DNA of 23,841 nucleotides, taken from the NCBI GenBank assembly GCA_020061125.1, contig JAGUYV010000235.1, forward strand, positions 1-23,841, given 5' to 3'. The position numbers and the translations under genes are program-made. Every line of letters begins with the position of its first letter. Positions within the stretch are counted from its first letter, which is position 1. Under the pieces are notes generated by a model, which was given only the letters and a program-made list of their open reading frames with translations, was not told the DNA's origin and did not search any database. This document shows, piece by piece, positions 1 through 7,570 of this stretch. Source of the stretch: a bacterium. GTDB taxonomy: Bacteria; UBP15; UBA6099; DSWB01.

Positions 1-423
1 GCCGCCGCGGTCGCGCGAAACGATCTTGCCGATCCGGTCCCGGGGTATGCGCCGCGCGGGCGCCTTGCTGAAGTGGCACGCCTGGCAGGATTGGCGCGCT
101 GTGGAGAATTTTTCCCCCTGTTCGCCGTCGTCCGTGGACGCGGCCACGCGGCCGTCCGCGCCTATGAGCCGCAACGCGGCGATGTCCGTGTTCTGTTCTA
201 CAATGCCGCGCAACTGCGCGCGCACTCCCTGCATGTCGCACGGTTTCATGTACCGGTCCAGGTCCTGCGCGATGGTGTCCGTGAGCAGGGACGCGTTGCG
301 GGCCGTGAGGGTGAGCGCATGCCGCACCTCAATGCGGTTGTCTATGTAGCCCCACACGGCCATGAGCGCCAGAAGGGCCGCGGCAACGATCAGGTTGATT
401 TTCGTTGTCAGCTTCATTTGCAT
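1..423 (-). CDS. Sensor protein N-terminus with periplasmic heme-c (CXXCH) motif, partial
   Basis: The minus strand is open from an ATG at 423 to the window edge: 141 codons, no stop. A second ATG at 417 is possible. The protein begins with a short basic stretch and one membrane segment at about residues 9-25. An extracytoplasmic region follows and carries a single CQACH heme c attachment motif at residues 113-117. This layout matches periplasmic sensor domains of histidine kinases or methyl-accepting proteins that carry a covalently bound heme c. The output domain lies outside the window, so the class of receptor is inferred. It is divergent from the regulatory operon starting at 784 and has its own promoter candidate at 525-552. 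A role in sensing redox state or a heme ligand for the cytochrome cluster is inference. Confidence 0.7.
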   Translation of the reverse strand, partial: MQMKLTTKINLIVAAALLALMAVWGYIDNRIEVRHALTLTARNASLLTDTIAQDLDRYMKPCDMQGVRAQLRGIVEQNTDIAALRLIGADGRVAASTDDGEQGEKFSTARQSCQACHFSKAPARRIPRDRIGKIVSRDRGG

Positions 424-524
424 GGTTCGCGTTCCGCGTCGGCATTGCTCCGTGCCGCGCGCGGGTCAGTCTTGATGAAATGCTTACAAAGTTTAGCGAG
501 TCTATATAATTGATATATGTTACC

Positions 525-552
525 ATTATACTTCTTTATGAGGTGATGACAA
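525..552 (-). promoter_or_regulatory. Candidate sigma-70 promoter for the leftward heme sensor gene
   Basis: Read on the minus strand, TTGTCA (552-547) is followed after 16 bases by a perfect TATAAT (530-525). The -35 matches the consensus at 5 of 6 positions. Transcription would start near 518 and leave a leader of about 95 bases before the ATG at 423. The site lies in the AT-rich part of the gap. It was found by eye and not scored. Confidence 0.5.
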
Positions 553-617
553 CCCGCAGAGCGAAAAGATTTCCTACGGGTTTGTGCGGTTATTCACAAA
601 AAAGAGGTAAAAGGGGT

Positions 618-646
618 TCGACATTGCGCCATGCCCGTTTTATAAT
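618..646 (+). promoter_or_regulatory. Candidate sigma-70 promoter for the PhnD-like/kinase/regulator operon
   Basis: TCGACA (618-623) is followed after exactly 17 bases by a perfect TATAAT (641-646). This is 5 of 6 and 6 of 6 against the consensus. It predicts a transcription start near 653 and a leader of about 130 bases before the proposed start codon at 784. Spacing and both boxes are good, so this is the strongest promoter match in the window. Confidence 0.55.
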
Positions 647-783
647 GGCTTTGGAAATTTTCCGTTCATTGCGCCGCGGAACATCTCGCGGAAGTCTTTT
701 GTTGATACACAATGTGTAAGCATGACAATGCAGTTCTGTACGGCCGTGCGGGATTCCCGCATTTCCAGTGGAGCGCCCTTGTA

Positions 784-1755
784 TTGAAAATAGAAAACAA
801 AACTCTAAAAGCGCATCTCCTGATCATGGTTGTATTCGCCGCCGCAATCGCATCCGGATGCGTGCAGAGCGAAAAAACCTATCAGGTGTCCTTCAACAAA
901 AAGAACCTTCGAAAACGCATTCTGGGACCGGACCGCGCGGATCAAGGCAAGAATCTGCAGTTCGCCATCAGCACCATGATCTCTCCGGAAGAGACGGTGC
1001 TGTATTACAAAAAGATATTCGATTATGTGGCGATTAAGATTGATCGCGGGTACGACCTTGTCCAGAAAAACACATACAGCCAGACCAACGATTTGTTCCG
1101 GGAGGGCGCGCTGGACATGGCGTTTATCAGCAGCGGGCCGTATGTGGACCTGATGAGCACCTCTGGCGCCGAGCTTCTGGCAGTGCCCGTGGTGGACGGC
1201 AAAGTCACCTATCATTCGTACATCATCGTGCCGGAGGGGTCTTCGGCGCGAAGCATCGCGGACCTGGAGGGCGGATCGTTCGCGTTCGTGGATCCCCTGT
1301 CCACCACGGGCCGGTATTACCCGATTTCGCAGGTGCAGGCGCTGGGCAGGTCTCCGGGCGAGTTCTTCGGCCGCTATCTGTATTCGTACAGCAACACGGC
1401 GTCCATCGGTCTGGTGCGCGACGGAGATGTGGACGGCGCTGCGGTCAACAGCCTCATTTTCGACTTTCTGGCCATGAACGACCCGGGGCTGAAGTCCGAG
1501 GTGCGGATCATCGGCGTGTCGCAGCCGTTCGGCAATCCGCCCATTGTGGTTCACGCCTCTATGCCAGAGGAACTGAAAGAGCGGCTGCGCGAGGCGCTCT
1601 TCAGCATGCACAAGGATCCCGAGGGACGCCGCGTGCTGCGCAATCTCAACATGCAGCGTTTCACGGGTGTGGACGACAGCCTGTACGATTCCGTGCGCAT
1701 GCTGTTCGAGTCCGTGGACTCCTATGAATCCAACCCTGGCGCTGGTGCCGAATAG
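784..1755 (+). CDS. PhnD-like periplasmic substrate-binding lipoprotein
   Basis: This 323-residue protein resembles the phosphate/phosphonate ABC transporter substrate-binding (PhnD) family. A TTG start at 784 is chosen because it follows a GGAG at 770-773 and gives a classic lipoprotein signal: basic N-terminus, hydrophobic core, and lipobox ASGC with the lipidated Cys at residue 26. An upstream in-frame ATG at 712 would add 24 residues before this signal and looks wrong. The body has the alternating alpha/beta pattern of a type II binding protein. No permease or ATPase gene is nearby. Instead its stop overlaps the kinase start by one base, so it is probably a ligand-binding sensory partner of that kinase. 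The ligand is unknown. Confidence 0.75.
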   Translation: MKIENKTLKAHLLIMVVFAAAIASGCVQSEKTYQVSFNKKNLRKRILGPDRADQGKNLQFAISTMISPEETVLYYKKIFDYVAIKIDRGYDLVQKNTYSQTNDLFREGALDMAFISSGPYVDLMSTSGAELLAVPVVDGKVTYHSYIIVPEGSSARSIADLEGGSFAFVDPLSTTGRYYPISQVQALGRSPGEFFGRYLYSYSNTASIGLVRDGDVDGAAVNSLIFDFLAMNDPGLKSEVRIIGVSQPFGNPPIVVHASMPEELKERLREALFSMHKDPEGRRVLRNLNMQRFTGVDDSLYDSVRMLFESVDSYESNPGAGAE

Positions 1756-3185
1756 TGCGCAGCATATACGCAAAACTCATGTTCTTCTCCCTGGGCGGCA
1801 CGTTCCTTCTGGCGTTGTGCTTCACCGTGGTCGTTCATTACAGGCACAAACAGAACCTGTCGGATGAATTGCAGCGGCGCGGCGGCATCCTGTCCACGGG
1901 CATCGCCATGAGTTCCCAGAAAGCCATGCTCACAAGCGACACATCACGCATCAAGTTCATCGTGGACCTGTACAGCCGCGTGGATCCGGACATCGTTTAT
2001 GTGGTCATTGTGAACGCCCGCGGCGAAATCGTGTATCACACCTTTGACGGCGGATTCCCCGCGGACCTCGCGCCTCTGCTTCACGAACATTCCAGGAAAA
2101 GCATTCTTCTCGAAACCGAAGACGGTTTCGTGCGCAACATCCCCACGCCCATTTTCGGGGGGCGTGCGGGCGTGTCCCATCTCGGGCTTTCGGAACAGCG
2201 CATCCGCGCCCAGGTCCTGCGCAACCAGGCCGTGACGATTTACATCGTGTTGTTCATCACATTTGCGGGCGTGGCGGTTCTCACGCTGTTGAGCCGCAGC
2301 GTAACCAGCCCCATCAATGAAGTCATCACCGCGGCCGGAAAATTCGGGGCAGGGGATTACAGCATGCGCCTGCCCGTGCGCTCAAACGATGAAACCGGAC
2401 AGCTCGCGCGCGCATTCAACGCCATGGCAGATGAACTCCAGCTCCATCACCGCGAAATCGTGCAGACCGAGAAACTCGCGGCCATCGGCCGGCTGTCATC
2501 GGCCGTGGCACATGAAATCAACAATCCGCTCATGGGCGTGCAGAACGCCTGCCGCATCATCAAGTCGGACTCGGGCCTCAATCCCAAATCCCTCGAATAT
2601 CTGGAATTGATTGAAGAAAGCCTCGGGAAAATGGAGCGCATCGTGCGGGGCCTTCTTTTGACATCGCGAGAGCGCGATTCCGGAAAGCGCGATTTCGCCA
2701 TGGAGCAGGCGGCCGCAAAAGCCGTGGCCCTGGCCCGCCACGCAGCGGACCGCAAGCGCATCGCCATCCGTGAAAATATGCCGGAATCCGGCTGCGTGGT
2801 TCACGGCGCGCCCGAGCGGTTCGAGCAAGTCGTGCTGAATCTGCTGCTGAACGCCGTGGACGCCGCGCCCGCGGGTTCCGTTATAAATGTGTCCGCCTCG
2901 TGCGGGCATGGCACGGAGTTTGCAATACTTCATGTCGAGGACCAAGGCCCGGGAATCCCCGCTCCGGTGCTCGAACACATATTCGAGCCGTTTTACACTA
3001 CCAAGGAACCCGGAGTGGGCACCGGGCTTGGCCTCTATGTCTGCTACGAAATCGTCAGCGAGATGCAGGGCCGGATTGAAGTCGCGACCGGCCCGGAACA
3101 GGGCACGGCGTTCCATGTATACATTCCGCTCGCCAGAGAGCGCACACCTTCCGCGGATGACGGCCATGGACATATTGCTGGTTGA
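1755..3185 (+). CDS. Membrane sensor histidine kinase (HAMP-HisKA-HATPase)
   Basis: This 476-residue kinase starts at GTG 1755, which shares its G with the TAG stop of the PhnD-like gene. Membrane helices lie at about residues 8-27 and 158-180 and enclose a periplasmic sensor domain of about 130 residues. A HAMP linker occupies about 180-232. The phosphoacceptor is His253 in VAHEINNPL. The ATPase domain has the N-box Asn near 366, DQGPG at 396-400, FEPFYTTK at 410-417 and GTGLGL at 422-427, all intact. It should autophosphorylate His253 and pass phosphate to the regulator encoded downstream, whose start overlaps its 3' end. The sensor domain has no CXXCH motif, so its signal is probably relayed through the adjacent binding lipoprotein (inference). 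Confidence 0.92.
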   Translation: MRSIYAKLMFFSLGGTFLLALCFTVVVHYRHKQNLSDELQRRGGILSTGIAMSSQKAMLTSDTSRIKFIVDLYSRVDPDIVYVVIVNARGEIVYHTFDGGFPADLAPLLHEHSRKSILLETEDGFVRNIPTPIFGGRAGVSHLGLSEQRIRAQVLRNQAVTIYIVLFITFAGVAVLTLLSRSVTSPINEVITAAGKFGAGDYSMRLPVRSNDETGQLARAFNAMADELQLHHREIVQTEKLAAIGRLSSAVAHEINNPLMGVQNACRIIKSDSGLNPKSLEYLELIEESLGKMERIVRGLLLTSRERDSGKRDFAMEQAAAKAVALARHAADRKRIAIRENMPESGCVVHGAPERFEQVVLNLLLNAVDAAPAGSVINVSASCGHGTEFAILHVEDQGPGIPAPVLEHIFEPFYTTKEPGVGTGLGLYVCYEIVSEMQGRIEVATGPEQGTAFHVYIPLARERTPSADDGHGHIAG

Positions 3186-4536
3186 CGATGAGAAAATCAA
3201 TCTGATCACGCTGCGCGATGGCCTCGATGCCGCCGGTCACACCGTAACCGCGTGTCCGGACGCGGAACAAGGCCTGGCCGCGGCTGCGGTGTCCTCCTTC
3301 GACCTCGCCATCCTCGACTACAAGCTGCCCGGGGGCAAAACCGGACTGGATATGCTCAAGGAACTCAAGCGCTCGGCCCCGCAGACCGATGTTATGATCA
3401 TGAGCGCGTTCGGTACCATAGACATTGCGGTAAGCGCCATGAAAAACGGCGCTTTCGACTTCATCACAAAGCCGTTCAGCCTGGACGAAATTCTGCTGAA
3501 AATCGAGAAACTCGCCAGGCATCGTGAACTCAAGCGGGAAAATGTGCAACTGCGCCGAGAGGTGCAGGGCCGCTTTTCCTTTGTGAACATGATCGGCCGC
3601 AGCGAGAGAACCCGCGAGGTGTTCCGGCTCATCGAGTCGTTCGCGGCCAGCCCCTCATCGGTGCTCATCACCGGAGAAAGCGGCACGGGCAAGGGCCTCA
3701 CCTCGCGCGTCATCCATTACAACAGCCCGCGCAGCGCCCTGCCTTTTGTGGAAATCCACTGCGGCGCCATTCCGGAAAACATCCTCGAATCCGAGCTGTT
3801 CGGGCACAAAAAAGGCTCGTTCACCGGAGCGAACCAGGACCGCGAGGGCAAGCTCGAAGCCGCGGCCGGCGGCACCGTGGCTCTGGACGACATTGACACC
3901 ATGCCCATGCCGCTCCAGGTCAAGCTGCTGCGCGTTCTCCAGGATGGCCGCTTCGAGCGCATCGGCTCCAACCACACCCTCGAACTCAAGGCGCGTGTCA
4001 TCACCACGGCCAAGCCCACCATCGAGCAGGACGTGGCCGCGGGCCGTTTCAGGGAAGACCTGTATTACCGCATTAATACCCTGCGCATTGATCTGCCCGC
4101 TCTGCGCGAACGCAGGGAGGACATCCCGGCGCTCGCAGATTTCTTCATCGCCAAATACGGTCCCGTCATCGGGAGCGCGGCAAAGGCTTTCAAGCCCGAC
4201 GCCATGGAAGCCCTCATGAACTATCCCTTCCCCGGCAATGTGCGCGAACTCGAGCACATGATAGAAAGGATCCTTCATTTATGTAAAGGGGATTGCGTGA
4301 TGCTCGAAGATCTGCCCCGGGAAATCGTGGCCCCCAGCAGAGCTTTGATCACCATGAATCCCGACGACCTCGAAACCGGAAAACGCAGCTACACGAGAAT
4401 GATGGAAGATGCTGAAAAGAAATTTATCCAGTGGGCCGTGCGCAAAGCGGGCGGAAACCAGTCAGAAGCCAGCCGCCTGCTGGACATGCCCAGGTCAACC
4501 CTGCAGGAAAAGATAAAGAGGTACAACATTGACTAA
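3157..4536 (+). CDS. NtrC-family sigma-54-dependent response regulator
   Basis: This is a 459-residue protein. The receiver domain (about 1-120) has acidic D10-D11, phosphoacceptor D54, S83 and K105. The AAA+ domain (about 143-375) has Walker A GESGTGKG (173-180), the sigma-54 contact loop GSFTGA (220-225), a Walker B region LDDID (243-247) and the ALRERREDIPAL region. A Fis-type helix-turn-helix occupies about 432-459. Two residues differ from the usual family pattern: Gly rather than Glu after the Walker A Lys, and DD rather than DE in Walker B. The ATG at 3157 overlaps the kinase gene by 29 bases; ATG 3166 is an alternative. It is the cognate regulator of the kinase. A likely target is the cytochrome operon at 4929, because tandem palindromes lie just upstream of that operon. 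Confidence 0.93.
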   Translation: MTAMDILLVDDEKINLITLRDGLDAAGHTVTACPDAEQGLAAAAVSSFDLAILDYKLPGGKTGLDMLKELKRSAPQTDVMIMSAFGTIDIAVSAMKNGAFDFITKPFSLDEILLKIEKLARHRELKRENVQLRREVQGRFSFVNMIGRSERTREVFRLIESFAASPSSVLITGESGTGKGLTSRVIHYNSPRSALPFVEIHCGAIPENILESELFGHKKGSFTGANQDREGKLEAAAGGTVALDDIDTMPMPLQVKLLRVLQDGRFERIGSNHTLELKARVITTAKPTIEQDVAAGRFREDLYYRINTLRIDLPALRERREDIPALADFFIAKYGPVIGSAAKAFKPDAMEALMNYPFPGNVRELEHMIERILHLCKGDCVMLEDLPREIVAPSRALITMNPDDLETGKRSYTRMMEDAEKKFIQWAVRKAGGNQSEASRLLDMPRSTLQEKIKRYNID

Positions 4537-4547
4537 ATCCATGGATA

Positions 4548-4588
4548 TTCTGCCAGATTCCGGCAGGCGCTGCCGGATTCCGGCAGAA
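4548..4588. repeat. Two tandem 17-bp palindromes; candidate regulator-binding site or terminator
   Basis: CTGCCAGATTCCGGCAG (4550-4566) and CTGCCGGATTCCGGCAG (4570-4586) are near-identical and begin exactly 20 bases apart. The second is a perfect 8-bp inverted repeat around a central T; the first has one mismatched pair. The two also pair with each other as 19-base arms around a GCG loop, with two mismatches. Tandem 17-bp palindromes about two helical turns apart are typical of upstream activator sites for NtrC-type proteins, and such a gene ends 12 bases earlier. A transcription terminator for that gene is the alternative, but no T-run follows directly. Confidence 0.55.
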
Positions 4589-4801
4589 AACAGCGCCGTG
4601 TGACGATAATCAATTTTCTCAAAACAAAAAAATATTTTCAGACAATTAAAAAAACATGAAATTCCGGCTTCTTTGGACGGATCTTTGACTGGATTCTCCG
4701 GTCGTAAAAAAAAATCCTGTCTTTTCGCGCTCATGGTATCGTTTTTGATTTATTAGGGGAGAAATATTTCTGTTGGACCGGAAACCGAGCGCAAACTTAT
4801 G

Positions 4802-4810
4802 TGGTATAAT
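4802..4810 (+). promoter_or_regulatory. Extended -10 promoter candidate for the porin-cytochrome operon
   Basis: TGGTATAAT combines a perfect TATAAT with the TG-N extension. No good -35 box is present at 16-18 bases upstream (AAACCG at 17). Such extended -10 promoters often depend on an activator, and the palindromes lie about 220-255 bases upstream. The predicted transcription start is near 4817, giving a leader of about 110 bases. Confidence 0.35.
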
Positions 4811-4928
4811 GCACAAACCATAACAGAAACGCAAAAAGCACAAGCCCAAGAATCCGTATCTTCGATCAGCCGTATTTTTAGAGAACAGAGCATCTCTTAA
4901 ACAGTATCACCAGAAGGAGGAAAATCCT

Positions 4929-5828
4929 TTGCGTCCCAAAAACACTACTAAAACAATCGTGACCCTTGCCGTCATCGCGGCGCTGGGCGCCATGATTGGC
5001 GCCGTGCGGCTGTATTCGCAGTCCAGCGGCGGCGGAGCCGAATACATCGGTTCCGCTCAATGCCTGGCATGCCACGAGAACATTGACACCCAGCTCATGG
5101 CCACCAAACATTCCATTCTGTTCCAGAAGGAAGGCCCCGAGGACAAGCAGGGTTGCGAAGCGTGCCATGGCCCGGGCAGTGAACACATGTCCGAAGCGCC
5201 CGAGGGCATCATCCGCTTCAACGGCGCATCCAAAGCCGCCGAGAGCGCCGCGTGCCTCAAATGCCACGCCGACGGCGACAAGGCCGAATGGAAAATGAGC
5301 ATCCACGCCTCCGAGGACATGTCCTGCGCGGATTGCCACAGCCCCCACGGCAAGGTCAAGGAGCGCTCCGAGCGCGAGAAACGGGAGATCGAAACCCTTC
5401 TCGTTGACAGCGAAGCGGACCTGTGCCTGGACTGCCATCAGGAAAAACGCGGCGAGTTCAGCAAGCCATCGCACATGCCCGTGCTCGAAGGCCAGATGGG
5501 CTGCTCCGACTGCCACAGCCCGCACAACAACTCGCCCCTCCAGATGGAGCGCGCGGCCGCGTCCTGCGTTTCCTGCCACGCGGAAAAATCCGGGCCCTTC
5601 CTCACCGAGCACGAACCGGTCGCCGAGTCCTGCCTCAACTGCCACGACCCGCACGGGTCCGTGAACCAGAATCTTCTCACGCAACGGCAGCCTACGCTGT
5701 GCCTCCAGTGCCACGCCAACACCTCGGTGATTCACCGGTCCAATTCCACCCAGTACAAGACCTGCACGAACTGCCACAAGGCCGTTCACGGCTCCAGGCT
5801 GAATGCGGACAACAATCTGTTCAACTGA
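4929..5828 (+). CDS. DmsE/MtrA-family decaheme c-type cytochrome
   Basis: This 299-residue periplasmic cytochrome has ten CXXCH motifs, at about residues 45, 76, 109, 133, 166, 192, 213, 235, 258 and 279. The CxxCHSPHG/CxxCHDPHG pattern that recurs in the MtrA/DmsE family is visible at hemes 4, 6 and 8. The start is TTG 4929, eight bases after a perfect AAGGAGG (4914-4920); it gives an N-terminal signal of about 30 residues. In characterised metal-reducing systems this family sits inside an outer-membrane barrel as a heme wire. The next gene encodes such a barrel, so the same role is inferred. Length is slightly below that of Shewanella MtrA, but the heme number is the same. Confidence 0.93.
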   Translation: MRPKNTTKTIVTLAVIAALGAMIGAVRLYSQSSGGGAEYIGSAQCLACHENIDTQLMATKHSILFQKEGPEDKQGCEACHGPGSEHMSEAPEGIIRFNGASKAAESAACLKCHADGDKAEWKMSIHASEDMSCADCHSPHGKVKERSEREKREIETLLVDSEADLCLDCHQEKRGEFSKPSHMPVLEGQMGCSDCHSPHNNSPLQMERAAASCVSCHAEKSGPFLTEHEPVAESCLNCHDPHGSVNQNLLTQRQPTLCLQCHANTSVIHRSNSTQYKTCTNCHKAVHGSRLNADNNLFN

Positions 5829-5867
5829 TACGCCATGACAAGAGACGATTCCAAGGGAGTTATGACC

Positions 5868-7511
5868 ATGGAGAAAAGAATCAGGACAAAAATGATGGGG
5901 GCGGCGGCCGCGCTGTTCGCCCTGATCATTGCGTGCGCCGCGCCCGCGCGATCCGAAATTACGGGCGAAGCCGGCGTCATGCTTCGCGGCACGGACCAGA
6001 CCCAGAGCCTGCTCCACATCGGCCGCGAACACAATATGCTGCCAAGGGACGCATCCGTATCCTTCCTCTCGCTGAATATGCCCCTGTTCCACAAACAGGG
6101 CGGCTATTTCCGCATGCTGGGAACCAACCTGGGCGAGGGCGATGTGTACAGCGCGATTCAGTTCGCGTTCAACCGAAACCTCACCGGGCAGGGCGGGTAT
6201 GTGAAAACCCCGCATGTCATCAATCTCGCCAGCGGATACCACACTTACAGGGACGCCGAAAATCTGCGCCTCAACCTGTATCCCCTGGGCAAAATCCGGG
6301 CTTCGTTCGCTTACAGCAACGAAGATAAAACGGGCCGCCTCGGAACCACGAACTTCGTGGGCCAGAAAACCCGCGACATGAGCCTGGGCGTGAGCGGCAA
6401 GCTGCGCAACGCCGTGGTTTCATTCGGCATAGACGACCGCGAACTCAAGCACAGCACCCTGGCGCACGAGATGGACGGCGTGTCCGTGACCGTGACGCTC
6501 AACCCCGCCAACACCAAGCGGTTCTACGGGCAGGCGTCTTACGCCATGCGCGAGTTCGACAGCAGCATGACCAACACGGCCACCAACACCGTGGAGATTA
6601 AAAACACGGACTTGAGCGCCATGTATGCGCTGCGCAAAAATGTCATGCTTATGACCGGGCTGTCCATGAAAGAGCGCAGCAGCAGCCGCACTATCGAGTC
6701 TCTGTCCTATGACGATGACGCTTTCAGCTTCGGCGTCAGAATCCGCAGCCGCATCGGCCGCCTGGGCGTGAACTACAAAAAATCCGACCGGGACTATTCC
6801 GGCGGGTGCGTGGCCAGCGGCGGATGCGTGAGCAGCCGCGGCACGGAAACCTTCTCGATCAAGGGTTCCTCGAAACTGTCGTTCCTGGGCCTCAACGCGC
6901 AGTACGAGCACTCCAACCGCGATGTCACGGGCGGCGCTTCGTCCACCAACTTCTCGCACATGGCCGGGGAATTCATCAAGCAGAATTATTCGGTGAACCT
7001 GCTCGGTTTCAAGAAGTTCTCCACGGTTCTTTACAACACCAACAACAAAGACAACTACGATCGCAAGGCGCTGTACGGCACCTCCGCCAACCGCGTTGTG
7101 ATCACCGGCGTGTCCACGGTGTACATGGCCGAGCCGAACCTGGACTTCACGCTGGACCTTTCGAGCGTGGAAACCCGCATGACCGGGCGCCAGGCCATGG
7201 AAGCGCAGCAGTGGGACTACAGCCTTGGCGTGGACGCGGACACCAAGTATTTCAGCCTTGGCTCCCGCTACTACTTCGAGCCGGGATCCATGCTGTCGTT
7301 CGGCTACTCCACCGCGGCCTCGGGCCTGGTTGACATTCAGGGAAGCAACCAGGTGCGCGAGCGCTCCGTGAGCGTGAATCTCGAAAAGAATATGGGCGCC
7401 AAGCATTCGCTCAACGCCGGGATCTCCCGCACCTACTTCTCGGACCAGTTGAACAGCGACATCTCCGGCAAGAGCACCTTGTACGAATTTGAAATCCTGC
7501 GCAAGTTCTGA
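5868..7511 (+). CDS. MtrB/PioB-like outer-membrane beta-barrel of a porin-cytochrome conduit
   Basis: This 547-residue protein has a signal peptide of about 28 residues, then alternating polar/hydrophobic strands throughout, ending in Phe as outer-membrane barrels do. The ATG at 5868 is chosen because AAGGGAG (5853-5859) is eight bases upstream; ATGs at 5835 and 5862 are in frame but poorly spaced. It lies 39 bases after the decaheme cytochrome gene and before an octaheme lipoprotein, the classic order-mates of MtrB-type sheaths. The family call rests on context, length and strand pattern rather than a signature motif. I see no N-terminal CXXC of the kind described in Shewanella MtrB. The only cysteines noted in the mature region are C314 and C320, close together and probably in a loop. 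Confidence 0.78.
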   Translation: MEKRIRTKMMGAAAALFALIIACAAPARSEITGEAGVMLRGTDQTQSLLHIGREHNMLPRDASVSFLSLNMPLFHKQGGYFRMLGTNLGEGDVYSAIQFAFNRNLTGQGGYVKTPHVINLASGYHTYRDAENLRLNLYPLGKIRASFAYSNEDKTGRLGTTNFVGQKTRDMSLGVSGKLRNAVVSFGIDDRELKHSTLAHEMDGVSVTVTLNPANTKRFYGQASYAMREFDSSMTNTATNTVEIKNTDLSAMYALRKNVMLMTGLSMKERSSSRTIESLSYDDDAFSFGVRIRSRIGRLGVNYKKSDRDYSGGCVASGGCVSSRGTETFSIKGSSKLSFLGLNAQYEHSNRDVTGGASSTNFSHMAGEFIKQNYSVNLLGFKKFSTVLYNTNNKDNYDRKALYGTSANRVVITGVSTVYMAEPNLDFTLDLSSVETRMTGRQAMEAQQWDYSLGVDADTKYFSLGSRYYFEPGSMLSFGYSTAASGLVDIQGSNQVRERSVSVNLEKNMGAKHSLNAGISRTYFSDQLNSDISGKSTLYEFEILRKF

Positions 7512-7570
7512 AAGCGCGAACAGCTTTGACCATAAACAAAATCACCACGATCGGGTGGAGGGAGAAACAA

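Larger units (their letters stand above)
424..783. other. Divergent intergenic region
   Basis: This 360-base gap separates two divergently oriented regulatory genes. It is clearly more AT-rich around 480-560 than the flanking coding DNA. It holds one sigma-70-like promoter candidate facing each way, described as separate entries. No convincing small gene, tRNA or riboswitch fold was recognised. Short open frames here lack a ribosome-binding site and any recognisable protein. Confidence 0.6.
4537..4928. other. Intergenic regulatory region upstream of the porin-cytochrome operon
   Basis: This 392-base non-coding stretch separates the response regulator from the decaheme cytochrome gene. It contains tandem palindromes at 4548-4588, AT-rich segments around 4600-4660 and 4700-4770, an extended -10 element at 4802-4810, and a strong ribosome-binding site AAGGAGG at 4914-4920. 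I looked for GG-N10-GC sigma-54 elements and found none with correct spacing. I also looked for a c-di-GMP riboswitch core and saw none. Confidence 0.6.

Noticed and set aside
510-719. Possible 69-residue small protein in the divergent gap
   Set aside because: No ribosome-binding site, no recognisable features, and it overlaps both promoter candidates.
2887-3156. Upstream extension of the response regulator reading frame to an ATG at 2887
   Set aside because: The extra 90 residues overlap the conserved ATPase domain of the kinase in another frame and look non-protein-like. The receiver domain begins right after ATG 3157.
4537-4928. Sigma-54 -24/-12 promoter or c-di-GMP riboswitch upstream of the conduit operon
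   Set aside because: GG and GC pairs occur only with spacing of 9, 11 or other than 10 bases. The GGAAACC and GCGCAAAC stretches near 4780-4795 superficially recall a GEMM riboswitch, but the paired helices and tetraloop receptor are not there.
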